Below, in pieces: positions 27,471 through 35,895 of a stretch of DNA of 64,000 nt. The stretch is from assembly GCA_046350655.1 (NCBI GenBank), contig JAXMAB010000006.1, forward strand, positions 496,001-560,000, given 5' to 3'. Numbering within the stretch: position 1 is the first letter of the stretch; each line of letters begins with the position of its first letter. The translations under genes and the position numbers were made by a program. The DNA is from JAEUHO01 sp046350655. GTDB taxonomy: Bacteria; Planctomycetota; PLA2; JAEUHO01. The notes below the pieces were generated by a model. The model saw nothing but the letters and a program-made list of their open reading frames with translations. It was not told where the DNA came from and ran no database searches.

Positions 27471-28112
27471 TCAAGGGCGGTAGTCGCGCGGGTCGAGGCA
27501 TTGGTCGTACTCGGCGCGTGTGATCTTGATCCAGTCCGTATCGTTGATGCCCCGCAGGGAGAGGGCCCGCTTGTCGAACGGGAAGGCGCTTGCAATCTTC
27601 ACCCAGCGGCCGAGGAGCCTCGACAGCACCCGGATCTCCTTTGCGACTTCGGATAGGTCCTGGTCCTGACTGAACACCACCACGACGTCGCAGGTGTCTT
27701 CAATGACATGCCGCAGGATGTCGATCGCAATTCGGACGTCGACGCCCTTCTCCCGCCCCACCTCGGCCGTAACCGAGCCGCCGTTTTTCAATCGGACCGT
27801 CTCCATGCGGTATCGGAGTGGGCGCGCGAAAATCTTGATGCCCTGGGTTCCCATCGCGGCGAGCTTCTTAGCCCAGAAGACGTGCCAGAAGGCGTTGTCC
27901 GCCTTCTCCGGCACGCCGGTATAGAAGTGGACCCCATCGAGGCGCCAGCCGTGCTTCTGCGTGACCTGTCCGGCGAGCTTCAAGACGTCGTAGTTCGGGT
28001 GGGTGTAACCGAACAACTCGCGCGCGTGATGGAACAGGTTCTGTCCGTCGACGAATACCCGCGCTCGCTTGACATTCGGTTCGGGTAGCGTCGGCGCCGC
28101 GTCCGCAGACAT
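27471..28112 (-). CDS. NYN-domain (LabA/DUF88-like) putative nuclease
   Basis: A 213-residue protein with the PIN-like NYN fold. The acidic active-site positions are visible: VFVDGQN (about 19-25), EKGVDVRIAIDIL (about 122-134, Asp in GVDV) and VVVFSQDQDLSEV (about 145-157). NYN proteins are metal-dependent RNases or DNases; in accessory regions some take part in toxin or defence functions, which is only a possibility here. The gene has its own near-consensus promoter (28182-28209). Confidence 0.85.
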   Translation of the reverse strand: MSADAAPTLPEPNVKRARVFVDGQNLFHHARELFGYTHPNYDVLKLAGQVTQKHGWRLDGVHFYTGVPEKADNAFWHVFWAKKLAAMGTQGIKIFARPLRYRMETVRLKNGGSVTAEVGREKGVDVRIAIDILRHVIEDTCDVVVVFSQDQDLSEVAKEIRVLSRLLGRWVKIASAFPFDKRALSLRGINDTDWIKITRAEYDQCLDPRDYRP

Positions 28113-28181
28113 CGCACCCCCAAAAAAATAACCCCCCCCGAGGCCTCACGGCTGGTCGGGAGGGGAGCAGATGACGAGGGC

Positions 28182-28209
28182 ACTTTACCCCCCTTCCGGC
28201 TGCCGTCAA
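28182..28209 (-). promoter_or_regulatory. Sigma-70-type promoter of the NYN gene
   Basis: On the minus strand TTGACG (28209-28204), a 16-base spacer and TAAAGT (28187-28182), about 69 bases before the ATG at 28112. The leader then passes a run of T and G (28120-28139 region). It is closer to the general sigma-70 consensus than the promoters of the chromosomal genes. Confidence 0.65.
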
Positions 28210-28326
28210 GCCCTCAAAGAATATTTATTCCTAAGTACCGTACGCGTAACGGGTTGCGGCGTTCTAGCGGGGAGGCCGGATTCGCACTCAGGTCCCGATG
28301 CGCCGTACTTGGTCGCGGGAGAGGTC

Positions 28327-28656
28327 TCACGGGCGCGCCGCCGCCAGCCGATCCCCGACCGCCCGAAGGTGGAGCACCACGGAGCGGTCGGCGCCGAGTT
28401 CGGCCCGTACTAGGGCCTCGAGCGTCCGGGCGACCGCTGACGCCGGGACCACGAGGTCGGCGCCGACGATGGCGTGGACGACGCCGGGCGCCCCGTCGCG
28501 GACGGCGAGGTCGGCGGCAATGGGGCCGATGTCGGGCCACGAGGCAACCGACGCGAGCTCGTCGCCGTCGAGGCGAACGCGGACGACGGCGCGGGGGGCG
28601 GCTCCGTGCATGGGGCACCAAACGTAACGGCGATGCGGGGACGCGCCTTCCATCAT
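28327..28656 (-). CDS. Small hypothetical protein
   Basis: About 109 residues, beginning MMEGASPHRRYVWCPMHG; a later Met at residue 16 could be the true start. The middle (VRVRLDGDELASVASWPDI) looks like a real alternating strand/helix protein. No family recognised. It lies downstream of, and on the same strand as, the DUF6941-like and SIR2-like genes, with 84 bases between, so it may belong to the same transcript. Confidence 0.5.
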   Translation of the reverse strand: MMEGASPHRRYVWCPMHGAAPRAVVRVRLDGDELASVASWPDIGPIAADLAVRDGAPGVVHAIVGADLVVPASAVARTLEALVRAELGADRSVVLHLRAVGDRLAAARP

Positions 28657-28740
28657 CGGCAGGGTCGTGGGGGGGCGTCGCCGCGACCGTCGTGCGCGTG
28701 CGCGAAGCGGTCTACGTCGAGGGCGGGTAGGGGAGGCGTC

Positions 28741-29139
28741 CTACGGCGCTGGCGTGCCCGGGTCGCCAGCGCGAAGAATGCGGAACGGCCACGCTGCAAC
28801 GATGGATCCATCGACCACGGCCCGCAGTTGGTATGTCCCCACCGGGAACTCGCCGTTGATGTCAAAGGTCTTCGGGTGGCAGTTTGCGCCGCCGCGCGTC
28901 AGGCTGACGTAGCCGTGAGAGTCGTGCACACCGCCGTCCTCATCGACCATGACCACGCGCACCTCGTGGCGGCCGGTTTCGTGCGCGTCAAGGCGCAGGA
29001 CCAAGACCCCCCGAACTGCCACCTGGGCATGGGTAGCATCGCGCGCGACAACGACTCCGGTCGCGCCGCCGCCGATTACGTTGAAAAGGGCGTCGGGTCG
29101 AATCTCGGCGCTCTCGGTCAAGAACATGAAGGCGTCCAT
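28741..29139 (-). CDS. DUF6941-like protein
   Basis: A 132-residue protein. The opening MDAFMFLTESAEIRPDALF followed by NVIGGG, and a mid-protein strand HEVRVVMVDEDG, resemble DUF6941 proteins, a beta-sandwich-like family of unknown role; the assignment is by memory of the pattern. The ATG is preceded by GAGGATACC. It follows the SIR2-like gene by 63 bases on the same strand, suggesting an operon. Confidence 0.6.
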   Translation of the reverse strand: MDAFMFLTESAEIRPDALFNVIGGGATGVVVARDATHAQVAVRGVLVLRLDAHETGRHEVRVVMVDEDGGVHDSHGYVSLTRGGANCHPKTFDINGEFPVGTYQLRAVVDGSIVAAWPFRILRAGDPGTPAP

Positions 29140-29202
29140 ATCGGTATCCTCGTTTGCGGGTCTCGATTCAATCGACGTGCGCCGCTTCCGGCGCGAGGCT
29201 GC

Positions 29203-30255
29203 CTAACTCGAGGGTGGGTGGGGGCGCCCGACACGTCGGCGGGGTGGCGCTTGGGTTCGCTCGACTGCAAGGCGCGGCTCCAACCACCGATGCAGCGTGT
29301 CGAGCGGCCCCGACTCCGGCATCTCGGAGGCGTGCATGATCCATTGGGCGTCCATCAGCATCGCCCAGGTCGCCTCGCAACTCCGGCGTGGGTGCCTGAA
29401 CAGGACAGACTTCCGAATGTCGCGGTGGACGTCGTAGTGGTGGGAGTGGATGAACGGCTCCCACGTTGATAGCAAATCCGCTTCGGGGCGGATGTCTATA
29501 AATTGAGTTTGCTCATAGACCCGCTGCGCGGCTGGCCCCCATGCGCCCGATAGCAGTTTCATAGCCTCAACGTCTGTGCGTGGCGCACCGTACCCGAAGA
29601 TCGTCAGGATGTAGGCATCGCCAATCGCCGCCTTGACGTGCGCCCATTGGTTCGCGGTGAATGGGTCGGCGTTGTAGTCCTTCCTCGTGACCGGGAACAG
29701 GATTCGCGTCGGTTCGCAGGGTCCGCCGCACCGATGACACGGGTTGCCCGACCTCCCATACGCCGCGCAAGAGGCGCAGACAGAAACCCTCACGTTTCCG
29801 TGCAGAAACAGCGCCGTCGGGAGCAAGGAAACCGGCTGGTTTCGCGCCATCGCGTCATACAAGAATGGATCCCAGTTGAACGTCGCGATGAAGTCCTTCG
29901 GCCGAAGCGAACAGACGAGTTGATCGTACAACGTCACCGTCTCCGGCATTTCCAGGGCCGCGAAGTAACTTAGCGCGCGATGCTCGACTTCGATACGGAG
30001 CTTCGCGAGTTCGGGCCGTCCATCCAGTTCCGCATAGATAGCTTCGAAGTTGCGAAGGTCGCCGCCGACGCCCGCCCGCTCGAGGCTCGGTCGAAGCTCG
30101 AGGGTGTCCACCAATTCGGCCATCGTCGGGAGGAGGCGCCCGTTGGCATCTCCGTTCGGGAACGCTGCGCGACTGGCACCGGCACCAAGAAGAACGACGT
30201 GCGGGCGCTCGACGCGAAGGTCCGCGACCTCCGCATCCATCGTGTAGGTAGCCAT
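29203..30255 (-). CDS. SIR2-like protein with zinc ribbon, possible defence NADase
   Basis: A 350-residue protein with a SIR2-type Rossmann domain: HVVLLGAGASRAAFPNGDAN (about 18-37) is the NAD-binding GAGxS motif, FIATFNWDPFLYDAM (about 120-134) the TxNxD-like motif, and LFLHGNV the catalytic His segment. Two Cys pairs (CASC, CHRCGGPC, about 157-177) form a zinc ribbon as in sirtuins. FGYGAPRTDVEAMKLL matches the terminal SIR2 motif. In accessory regions such proteins often deplete NAD during phage infection (for example Thoeris ThsA, DSR systems); that role is inference. ATG 30255 has GGGAGGATCG. Confidence 0.82.
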   Translation of the reverse strand: MATYTMDAEVADLRVERPHVVLLGAGASRAAFPNGDANGRLLPTMAELVDTLELRPSLERAGVGGDLRNFEAIYAELDGRPELAKLRIEVEHRALSYFAALEMPETVTLYDQLVCSLRPKDFIATFNWDPFLYDAMARNQPVSLLPTALFLHGNVRVSVCASCAAYGRSGNPCHRCGGPCEPTRILFPVTRKDYNADPFTANQWAHVKAAIGDAYILTIFGYGAPRTDVEAMKLLSGAWGPAAQRVYEQTQFIDIRPEADLLSTWEPFIHSHHYDVHRDIRKSVLFRHPRRSCEATWAMLMDAQWIMHASEMPESGPLDTLHRWLEPRLAVERTQAPPRRRVGRPHPPSS

Positions 30256-30419
30256 CGATCCTCCCGAGCCTCCGGTTGGGCGGGGGCACAAACTCCCACG
30301 CCTCGGCGCGTTCCCGATCGTAGCCGAGTCGGCGTGACGCGCACGCCGCGGCTGACGTGTCGGGGCACCTCGCTATGCCGGGTGTGGTCCCGGCGTCGTG
30401 CCGGGCGCGAGGCGCGACG

Positions 30420-30710
30420 ATGGCTGCCGACCTGGACGACGGCGAGGGGTGGGATGCGGAGCGCAGCCCGGCGAGGGTCGCGCGGGCCAGCGCCGCGATT
30501 GCGAAGCGGGCCGCCGAGCAAGGCCACGCCGACGCAGCCGAGGGGCGTCTGCCCGAGGCCGAGGAAGCCGAGTACCGCCCATTCGCCCGCGAGTACGCCG
30601 CCGCGTACTTCGCCATGCTCGAGGCGCGGCGCCCGTTCGACCTCGGCGTCGTGCTCGAGCGTCGCCGCTGGATGTCGAAGTACCTCCCGCGCCTCGCCGC
30701 GTTGAACTAG
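30420..30710 (+). CDS. Small hypothetical protein, Ala/Glu/Arg-rich
   Basis: About 96 residues from the ATG at 30420 (an earlier in-frame start at 30357 would add 21). It is helical and charged, with AEYRPFAREYAAAYFAMLEARRPFDLG in the middle. No family recognised. It is divergent from the SIR2-like gene. The 251 bases after it (30711-30961) hold no credible gene. Confidence 0.5.
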   Translation: MAADLDDGEGWDAERSPARVARASAAIAKRAAEQGHADAAEGRLPEAEEAEYRPFAREYAAAYFAMLEARRPFDLGVVLERRRWMSKYLPRLAALN

Positions 30711-30961
30711 AGCAGCGGCTTTCTGCTGAAACGACGCGCGGCACCTCGTCGCACGGTTCAGCGGCAAACGCGATTCATGCAGGAATGACGCACTAGGGCC
30801 GCTTCAAGAATCGTTCGCGGCATATCGACGCCGCGCCCGTGCTGAAAACGCGCCCCTTCGATTGGACCGCCCCACCGATGTTGCCGCCGCCGCCTACGAC
30901 CGCGTGCGCGAAATGTCAGTTCCTACTTGCAGGTGCCATCAGGGTCCGTAGGCCAGACGGC

Positions 30962-31204
30962 ATGACCCGATTCGAGGACAACGCCATGCAGCCGACCGAA
31001 CCCACGACCCCGACCGCGCCCCCGAGGGCCTTTGAGGTGCTGCTGACGCGCCGCGAGGTCGCCGCGATGCTCGGGGTGTGCCCGGGGACCGTGGACAACC
31101 TCCGCCGCCGTGGCGAGCTGGCTGTCGTGCGGGTCGCACGCCGGATGCCGAGGTTCCCCGAGTCCGCCGTGCGCGCGTACCTCGACCGCGCGGCGAGGGT
31201 CTGA
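30962..31204 (+). CDS. Excisionase-like helix-turn-helix protein
   Basis: An 80-residue protein whose second half reads LLTRREVAAMLGVCPGTVDN, LRRRGELAVVRVARRMPRF, then an ESAVRAYLDR helix. This is the MerR/Xis-type winged helix of excisionases and small element regulators. Such proteins direct the integrase towards excision or regulate element genes. It starts a rightward run with a small unknown gene and a primase fragment, a usual order in integrative elements and satellite phages. Confidence 0.8.
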   Translation: MTRFEDNAMQPTEPTTPTAPPRAFEVLLTRREVAAMLGVCPGTVDNLRRRGELAVVRVARRMPRFPESAVRAYLDRAARV

Positions 31205-31208
31205 CGCC

Positions 31209-31490
31209 ATGCCGAAGCCGATCGACCCCACGGCGACGTGCGGGCCCATCCTCGACGTGACCCTCGCCGGGATGCAGCCCCGGCACGGCGTCGAGTTGGA
31301 CCCCCGCGTCTTGGCCTACATCCACGACCGCGCCCTCGTGGCCCTCCGCACGACCGGGGCGGCCCGCGAGGCCGCACGGGCGTCCCTCGCGGAGTTGGTC
31401 CGCCTCGCAGGCGTGGCCCTTGCGGCGGTCCGCGCGTCCCTTCGCGCCGAGGCGGAGGCCGGTCGCGCCCCCGCTGGGGGTGCGAAGTGA
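31209..31490 (+). CDS. Small hypothetical protein of the element
   Basis: A 93-residue helical protein (MPKPIDPTATCGPILDVTL), Ala- and Arg-rich, lying four bases after the HTH gene and overlapping the primase fragment by GTGA. No family recognised; position suggests a replication or regulation accessory. Confidence 0.6.
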   Translation: MPKPIDPTATCGPILDVTLAGMQPRHGVELDPRVLAYIHDRALVALRTTGAAREAARASLAELVRLAGVALAAVRASLRAEAEAGRAPAGGAK

Positions 31491-31826
31491 TCCCGCGCAA
31501 CCCGTCCGCCGCCCCCGCGTGCGGCTCCATGCTCGACGCGGCGCTCGCGTACGCGCGTGCGGGACTCCCGGTGTTCCCGATTGCGCCCGGCGGGAAACTC
31601 CCCGCCATCCCGTCGGCTCACCCGAAGGGCGACCCGCAGCGGGGGTTGTGCCACGGTGAGTGTGGTCGGGACGGGCACGGGTTCCACGACGCCACGACCG
31701 ACGAGACGCGCATTCGCGCATGGTGGGAGACGTGGCCGGACGCGAACATCGGGCTTCGCGCTGGCGAGGCTTCGGGCTTCGACGTTGTTGACCTTGACAC
31801 CCAGAAGGGGGGCGAGGGCGCAGACG
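31487..31826 (+). pseudogene. Prim-Pol (bifunctional primase/polymerase) N-terminal fragment
   Basis: From the GTG at 31487 the reading shows LAYARAGLPVFPIAPGGKLPA (about 20-40), HDATTDETRIRAWWETWPDAN (about 67-87) and SGFDVVDLDTQKGG, the opening motifs of the D5-type Prim-Pol domain; the DLD acidic pair would bind metal. The remaining two thirds of the domain and any helicase are missing: after about residue 110 the sequence changes to the interior of an unrelated GHKL ATPase in another frame. The reading continues meaninglessly to 32056. Confidence 0.75.
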
Positions 31827-31832
31827 CGTCTG

Positions 31833-33680
31833 AAGATCTACCGCTTCAAGATGGTGGACGACGGCATCTCCATGACGGCGCACGAGTTGCCGTCGTTCGT
31901 GAACAAGTACGGCGGCGGAGGGAAGCCGATCGGCGGCCACCACGAGAACTTCGGCGTCGGGCTGAAGTCGTCGACGCTCCCGTGGAATCACCATGGCGTA
32001 CTCGTCGTCGCACGGCGCGACAACGAGACGAACCTGATCCAGCTCCACCTCGATGAGAAGGCCGACGAGTACGGCCTGAGGGAGTGGAAGATTGAGGACG
32101 ACGAAGGGAACGAGGATCTCGTAGACGTCCTCCGCATCGCCGAGCGGCGCGAGGGCAAGTGGGAGCCGGTCGTCGACCAGGACCTCGAGCCGGTCAAGGG
32201 CACGCGAATCCGGGACCTGCTCGACGCGTTCATCAGCGACGACCACGGGACGGTCATCGTGCTGTGCGGCAACACGGGCGAGGAGAACACGTTTCTCGCG
32301 AAGGGGGAGGGGGGCGAGCTCGCCCCGGGACCGCATACCGGGATCGGGACGTTCATCTCGCGTCGCTTCGCGACGCTCAAGGTCCAGGTCGACGTCGCGG
32401 AGCCCCGTACCGGCGACCCGAAGGAGTGGCCGACCAGCCCGGACGACTTCAAGAGCACAATCCTGACGGACCCGAAAAAGCTGTGGAAGACGAAGGGGCG
32501 CAACCCGATCGGCATCGTCGACTTCCTCGAGCACGGCGGCGAGCGCGGTACGAAGAAGCCGGAGGCAGCCGGCGAAAAGGTATTCGCCGACGGCACGCGC
32601 GTGAGTTGGTTCCTCCTGCCGGACGGCGTCACCTACGACGCGAAGGGCGCGGGCGGCGTGTACTGGTCGCCCACGATCGCGGTCGCGTACGACGGCGAGG
32701 TCTACTCCTGGGGCGGCAGCCAGCCCGAGCGGTTCCGCCAGTTCGGCATCACGCGCCAGGCAGTCATCGACCGATGCTCGATCATCCTCACCCCGCCGCG
32801 GAACAACGGGGGGCCCGGCGTGTACCCCGACAGTTCGCGTTCGCGACTCCTCTGGACCGGCGGGCGCGACCTGCCGTGGTCGGACTGGGCGCGGCAGTTC
32901 CAGGCGGACATGCCCGGGGCGATCGAGCATGCGCTCCAGGAGGCCACCGCCACGCTGACGCGTTTTGAGGGCCCGGAGGACCTCTCGGACGCCCAGCGAA
33001 AGCGCTTGAACGCTGTGACGAGCCGGATCCGCACGGCGTGGCGCCGGCTGTGGCGTGCCGGGAAGGACGATCCGGACAAGGCGGAGGTCGTGAAGGTGCG
33101 CAGCGTGGGGATGGTCGGCGCCAAGCCGCGGGACGGAGGAGGCGGCGGGGGAGGAGGAGGCGGCGGCGGTGGAGGCGGCACGCGTAACGCTCCCGTCGAG
33201 CACGGGGACGAGGAGCGGTTCGTCGAGGATCCGAACGGCGATGAGAAGATCACCGTCAAGACCGCCCGCCCGGACGCTCTCCCCGACATCGAGTGGCTCC
33301 CGGGCAGCGAGTTCAAGGAGCAACCCGCGTTCGCGGCGAGGTGGAACGAGGCCGCGTTCAAGATCGAGGCAAATCGCGAGTGCCCGATCATCCGGGACAG
33401 CCTCGACTACTGGACCCGGGAGAACCCTGGCCTGAAGCCCGAGGACGTGGCGCAGGCAGTACTGAAGGTCTACGGGCTCAAGCTACGGACGGCAGCGGCC
33501 CACATCATGACTGCGCGCCGGCGAAATCAGATCAGCGCCGCTGAGCTCGAGACGGCGCTGTCCCCGCTCACGTTCACAGTCGCGATTGGCGGGTTCATCG
33601 TCGAGGACACTGCGCTGGCGGGCGACATCGGTGCGCTCGAGGGGCGCCGCCGCAAGGGCCTGAGGGACCCCGCGACCTAG
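31833..33680 (+). pseudogene. GHKL-type ATPase, 5'-truncated
   Basis: About 615 residues remain. The start contains MVDDGISM, equivalent to the DxGxG ATP-lid motif, and ENFGVGLKSSTLPWNHHG, the second glycine motif of gyrase/Hsp90/MutL/histidine-kinase ATPases. The N-box (ExxxNxxDA), normally about 35 residues upstream, is absent, because the gene is joined to a primase fragment at about 31826. A later region is beta-rich, then a helical part, then a run of 16 Gly (33137-33184) acting as a linker to a C-terminal domain. Without the N-box it should not hydrolyse ATP normally. An ATG at 31851 might still start translation. Confidence 0.65.
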
Positions 33681-33682
33681 CC

Positions 33683-34021
33683 GCCCGCACGGCTGCCGCT
33701 CGCCTCGTCGGCCTGGATGGGCCGGCAAGGCAGTCCGCGCTCGACGACGTCGTGGGCCGGGCGGTCCAGGCTCGGCTCGCGGTCGACCTTCAGGCCGTCG
33801 AGTGCTGGGTCCGGGACCACGGGCTCTGGATCGGACTCGGCGGGAAGAACCAGGCCCTCGGTGGCCGGTTCCGGCTCGCCACGGCGCGCATCACGTCCGA
33901 CTTCGAGCCCGAGAAACTGCTCGCGAGGTCGCTGCTCTACAAGCCCGACACCTTCCGAGGCGGCATACTCAACATTCTCGTCGTCGACGACGCCTACGTC
34001 GACGCCGTGACCGGGGACGGA
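33683..34021 (+). pseudogene. Gene fragment, unrecognised
   Basis: A reading with good protein character (LDDVVGRAVQARLAVDLQAV, then CWVRDHGLWIGLGGKNQ, ATARITSDFEPEKLLARSLLY) without a clear start and losing sense at about 34021, where a different frame takes over. A GTG at 33752 is the only near start. It may be the front part of the DUF932-like gene that follows, separated by a frameshift or deletion. Confidence 0.45.
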
Positions 34022-34036
34022 GCGTCCCTGCTCCGG

Positions 34037-34345
34037 GCCTCGGGGCCGTGCTCACCACGGCGGAGTTCGACGCCTTCGAGGTCGCCCGCACGACGCGGTT
34101 CGTCCCCGAGAGGCCCCGCGAGCGGGAGGAGACGGTCCGCCGGCTCGTGCGGGAGTTCCGCATGCCCGAGGCCGACGCGATGGAGGTCTCCGACCTCGTC
34201 CGTGTTCCCGAGAACCCCGGCGAGTTCACGGTGTGGGGCGTCGTCAACGGGATCACGAGCGCGGCGAAGTCGCTCCTTTACGCGGAGAGACGCTTGGCGG
34301 CTGTGGGCGTCGCGTCAAGAGCGCTCGACGCAGCCAGGTTGGTCC
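34037..34345 (+). pseudogene. DUF932-like C-terminal fragment
   Basis: The reading VLTTAEFDAFEVARTTRFVP, then EETVRRLVREFRMPEADAME and FTVWGVVNGITSAAKSLLYAERRL resembles the C-terminal part of DUF932 proteins, which end in a Trp-x-x-x-Asn-(A/G)-(I/V)-T motif. These are encoded by plasmids and phages, with unknown role. It has no start of its own. The assignment is tentative. Confidence 0.4.
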
Positions 34346-34357
34346 CTTCGCTTGCGC

Positions 34358-34374
34358 GCGTCCGTCACGGACGC
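34358..34374. terminator. Hairpin at the end of the island membrane-protein gene
   Basis: GCGTCCG-TCA-CGGACGC forms a perfect seven-base stem overlapping the stop of the minus-strand gene at 34365. It sits at a convergent junction and may stop transcription from both sides, although no T-tract is present. Confidence 0.4.
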
Positions 34375-34814
34375 GAAGCCAGGACAAGGACCATCCCTAC
34401 GAACAGAAGGCACGCGCACAGTATCGGGACGAAAACCCCCAGGATGGGACGAACGGAGAACAAGGCCCGACACCCGAGCGCCTTGGCGTCCTGCTCAATG
34501 ACGGCAACAGCGTGCCCGGGCATCTTCTTGAGGCGGCTCAGGATCAGATCGAGTTTGACGTGGGAGCGGTAAACCGTAAGGCCCACGAGGCCGCACATGA
34601 CAGCGCCGGCTCCGAGAATGCAGACCTGCCACACGAGGGCCTGCGTAGCGGCTGCGGCCGCGACAACGACAGCGAATAGCACGAGCAGGAAGTTGAACCG
34701 CTGACAGAGCAGATTCTCGATGAATGCCCTCTCCTGACTGAGGTCCCAGTCGCCGCCGCCGACCGACGAGGATGTGCTGCCCGCTCCAACAGCCATCTGG
34801 ACGATGTCCATCAC
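34365..34814 (-). CDS. Small membrane protein, hypothetical
   Basis: A 149-residue protein (GTG start, or ATG one codon later) with two hydrophobic stretches near 43-85 (long enough for two helices) and a third near 122-147. The middle RSHVKLDLILSRLKKMPGHAVAVIEQ is amphipathic and basic. No family recognised. It has more Cys and AT-ending codons than the chromosomal genes, as expected of island cargo. Confidence 0.65.
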   Translation of the reverse strand: MMDIVQMAVGAGSTSSSVGGGDWDLSQERAFIENLLCQRFNFLLVLFAVVVAAAAATQALVWQVCILGAGAVMCGLVGLTVYRSHVKLDLILSRLKKMPGHAVAVIEQDAKALGCRALFSVRPILGVFVPILCACLLFVGMVLVLASRP

Positions 34815-34874
34815 TGCGGCGGGGTTCTGTGTCCCCTGTATCCCCGCTTCACTCTGGTACGGGGGGGATAGATA

Positions 34875-35186
34875 CTAGCGAGCACCGCATGCAGAACACT
34901 CGGACGGAGTGGCCTGCGCGCTTCCGCGACGGCTCTGCTGGTATATGAACAGGACTGGGCCCCCGCAGGTCCCGTCTCCGCATACCCACGCAGCGTTGTT
35001 GCCGTCCACGCGTACAGTCGCTGGATCTCCTCGGAATCGGAACGGCACGTCAGCGCTGCCCCCGTCCACCGGCCCAAAGGTCCAGCCCATCTCGGTGCTC
35101 CCGGAGTTGTCGGCGTCCGGCCGGACGCCGCACACCACGACAGTGTACACGGGCTGCCGCGCACCAAGCATCAGGCCATCGACCAC
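34875..35186 (-). CDS. Small hypothetical protein
   Basis: A 103-residue protein starting with GTG (MVDGLMLGARQPVYTVVVCGV). Middle strands (STEMGWTFGPVDGGSADVPF) suggest a beta-rich fold, and six Cys residues are present, mostly near the C-terminus. No family recognised. It lies 60 bases upstream of the membrane-protein gene on the same strand. Confidence 0.5.
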   Translation of the reverse strand: MVDGLMLGARQPVYTVVVCGVRPDADNSGSTEMGWTFGPVDGGSADVPFRFRGDPATVRVDGNNAAWVCGDGTCGGPVLFIYQQSRRGSAQATPSECSACGAR

Positions 35187-35230
35187 CCCGTGAACTGGAG
35201 ACCGACACGCGACACGAGGATCTCGGATGA

Positions 35231-35412
35231 ACGAGTCTAGCTAGGCACCCCGAGAACGCCCGCTCGAAGGTCGAGTACTCGAAGCAGGAGGTCGCCAACC
35301 TCGCGGCTAACATCCGCGCACACGGCCTCCTCCCGCCCCTCGTCGTCACGCCGGACGGCGACAACTACACGATCCTCGCCGGCCACCGCCGCCACGCGGC
35401 ACTCACGCGCCG
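35231..35412 (+). pseudogene. ParB N-terminal-domain fragment
   Basis: The reading HPENARSKVEYSKQEVANL, then AANIRAHGLLPPLVVTPDGD, then YTILAGHRRHAAL is the ParB/Srx-type N-terminal domain, including the CTPase/nuclease-like GHRRHAAL box (GxRRxxAL). A TGA lies immediately upstream (35228-35230) and no start codon exists, and after HRRHAALTR the sequence becomes the C-terminal half of a tyrosine recombinase. Both ends of the parB-like gene are therefore lost. Confidence 0.75.
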
Positions 35413-35817
35413 CCGCATCGTCGTCGTCCGAAAGTCGAGGTCGGGCAGGCCGCGCGAGGTCCCCTCACGAGCCTCGCGTTCGAGTTGCTCGAGACGCTCT
35501 GCTCCAAGGGATCGGTCCCGGATCGGACCGCCGGCGACGCCGTGTGGCCAGAGTTCCAAGGCAGCCGCATCGGCGCTATAGAGGCTAGATTCCGTCGACT
35601 GCGGATGCAGGCCGGCTTCCCGACGATGCGACTCCACGACCTTCGCCACGCCTTCTGCTCCCGACTCGCGCCGCGAGGCGTCCACCTCCGGACCATCGCG
35701 GCGCTCACAGGACACTCATTCATCTTCACGACGATGCGGTACGCCACCCACATCGCGGACGGGGCCGTCGTGGACGCGATCAGGCTGCTGGAAGGGGCCA
35801 GTCGCGAGCCGGGGTAG
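35413..35817 (+). pseudogene. Tyrosine recombinase (integrase) C-terminal fragment
   Basis: The reading shows RLHDLRHAFCSRL (the HxxR box), then IAALTGHS (the third catalytic His) and TTMRYATH with the nucleophilic Tyr. The first catalytic Arg region and the whole DNA-binding N-domain are missing. The upstream strand IVVVRKSRSGRPREVP is in the ParB fragment's frame while LTSLAFELLETL onwards is in another, so one base is also lost near 35460. It cannot be an active integrase, but it marks the region as a former integrative element. Confidence 0.8.
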
Positions 35818-35895
35818 CGGCGTTCCATGCTGTCCCCCCCCGGGCATACCCTTGCGGGGGTGTTGAGTGTGCCTTCGAAGAGGTCGCCGTCGACG

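Noticed and set aside
28254..28730. A plus-strand 158-codon gene across the small minus-strand ORF
   Set aside because: Its translation is almost entirely Arg/Gly/Pro, whereas the minus-strand reading has ordinary protein composition.
33137..33184. The GGN-rich tract as a repeat element or assembly artefact
   Set aside because: It stays in frame and encodes a poly-Gly linker between two domains with sensible sequence on both sides.
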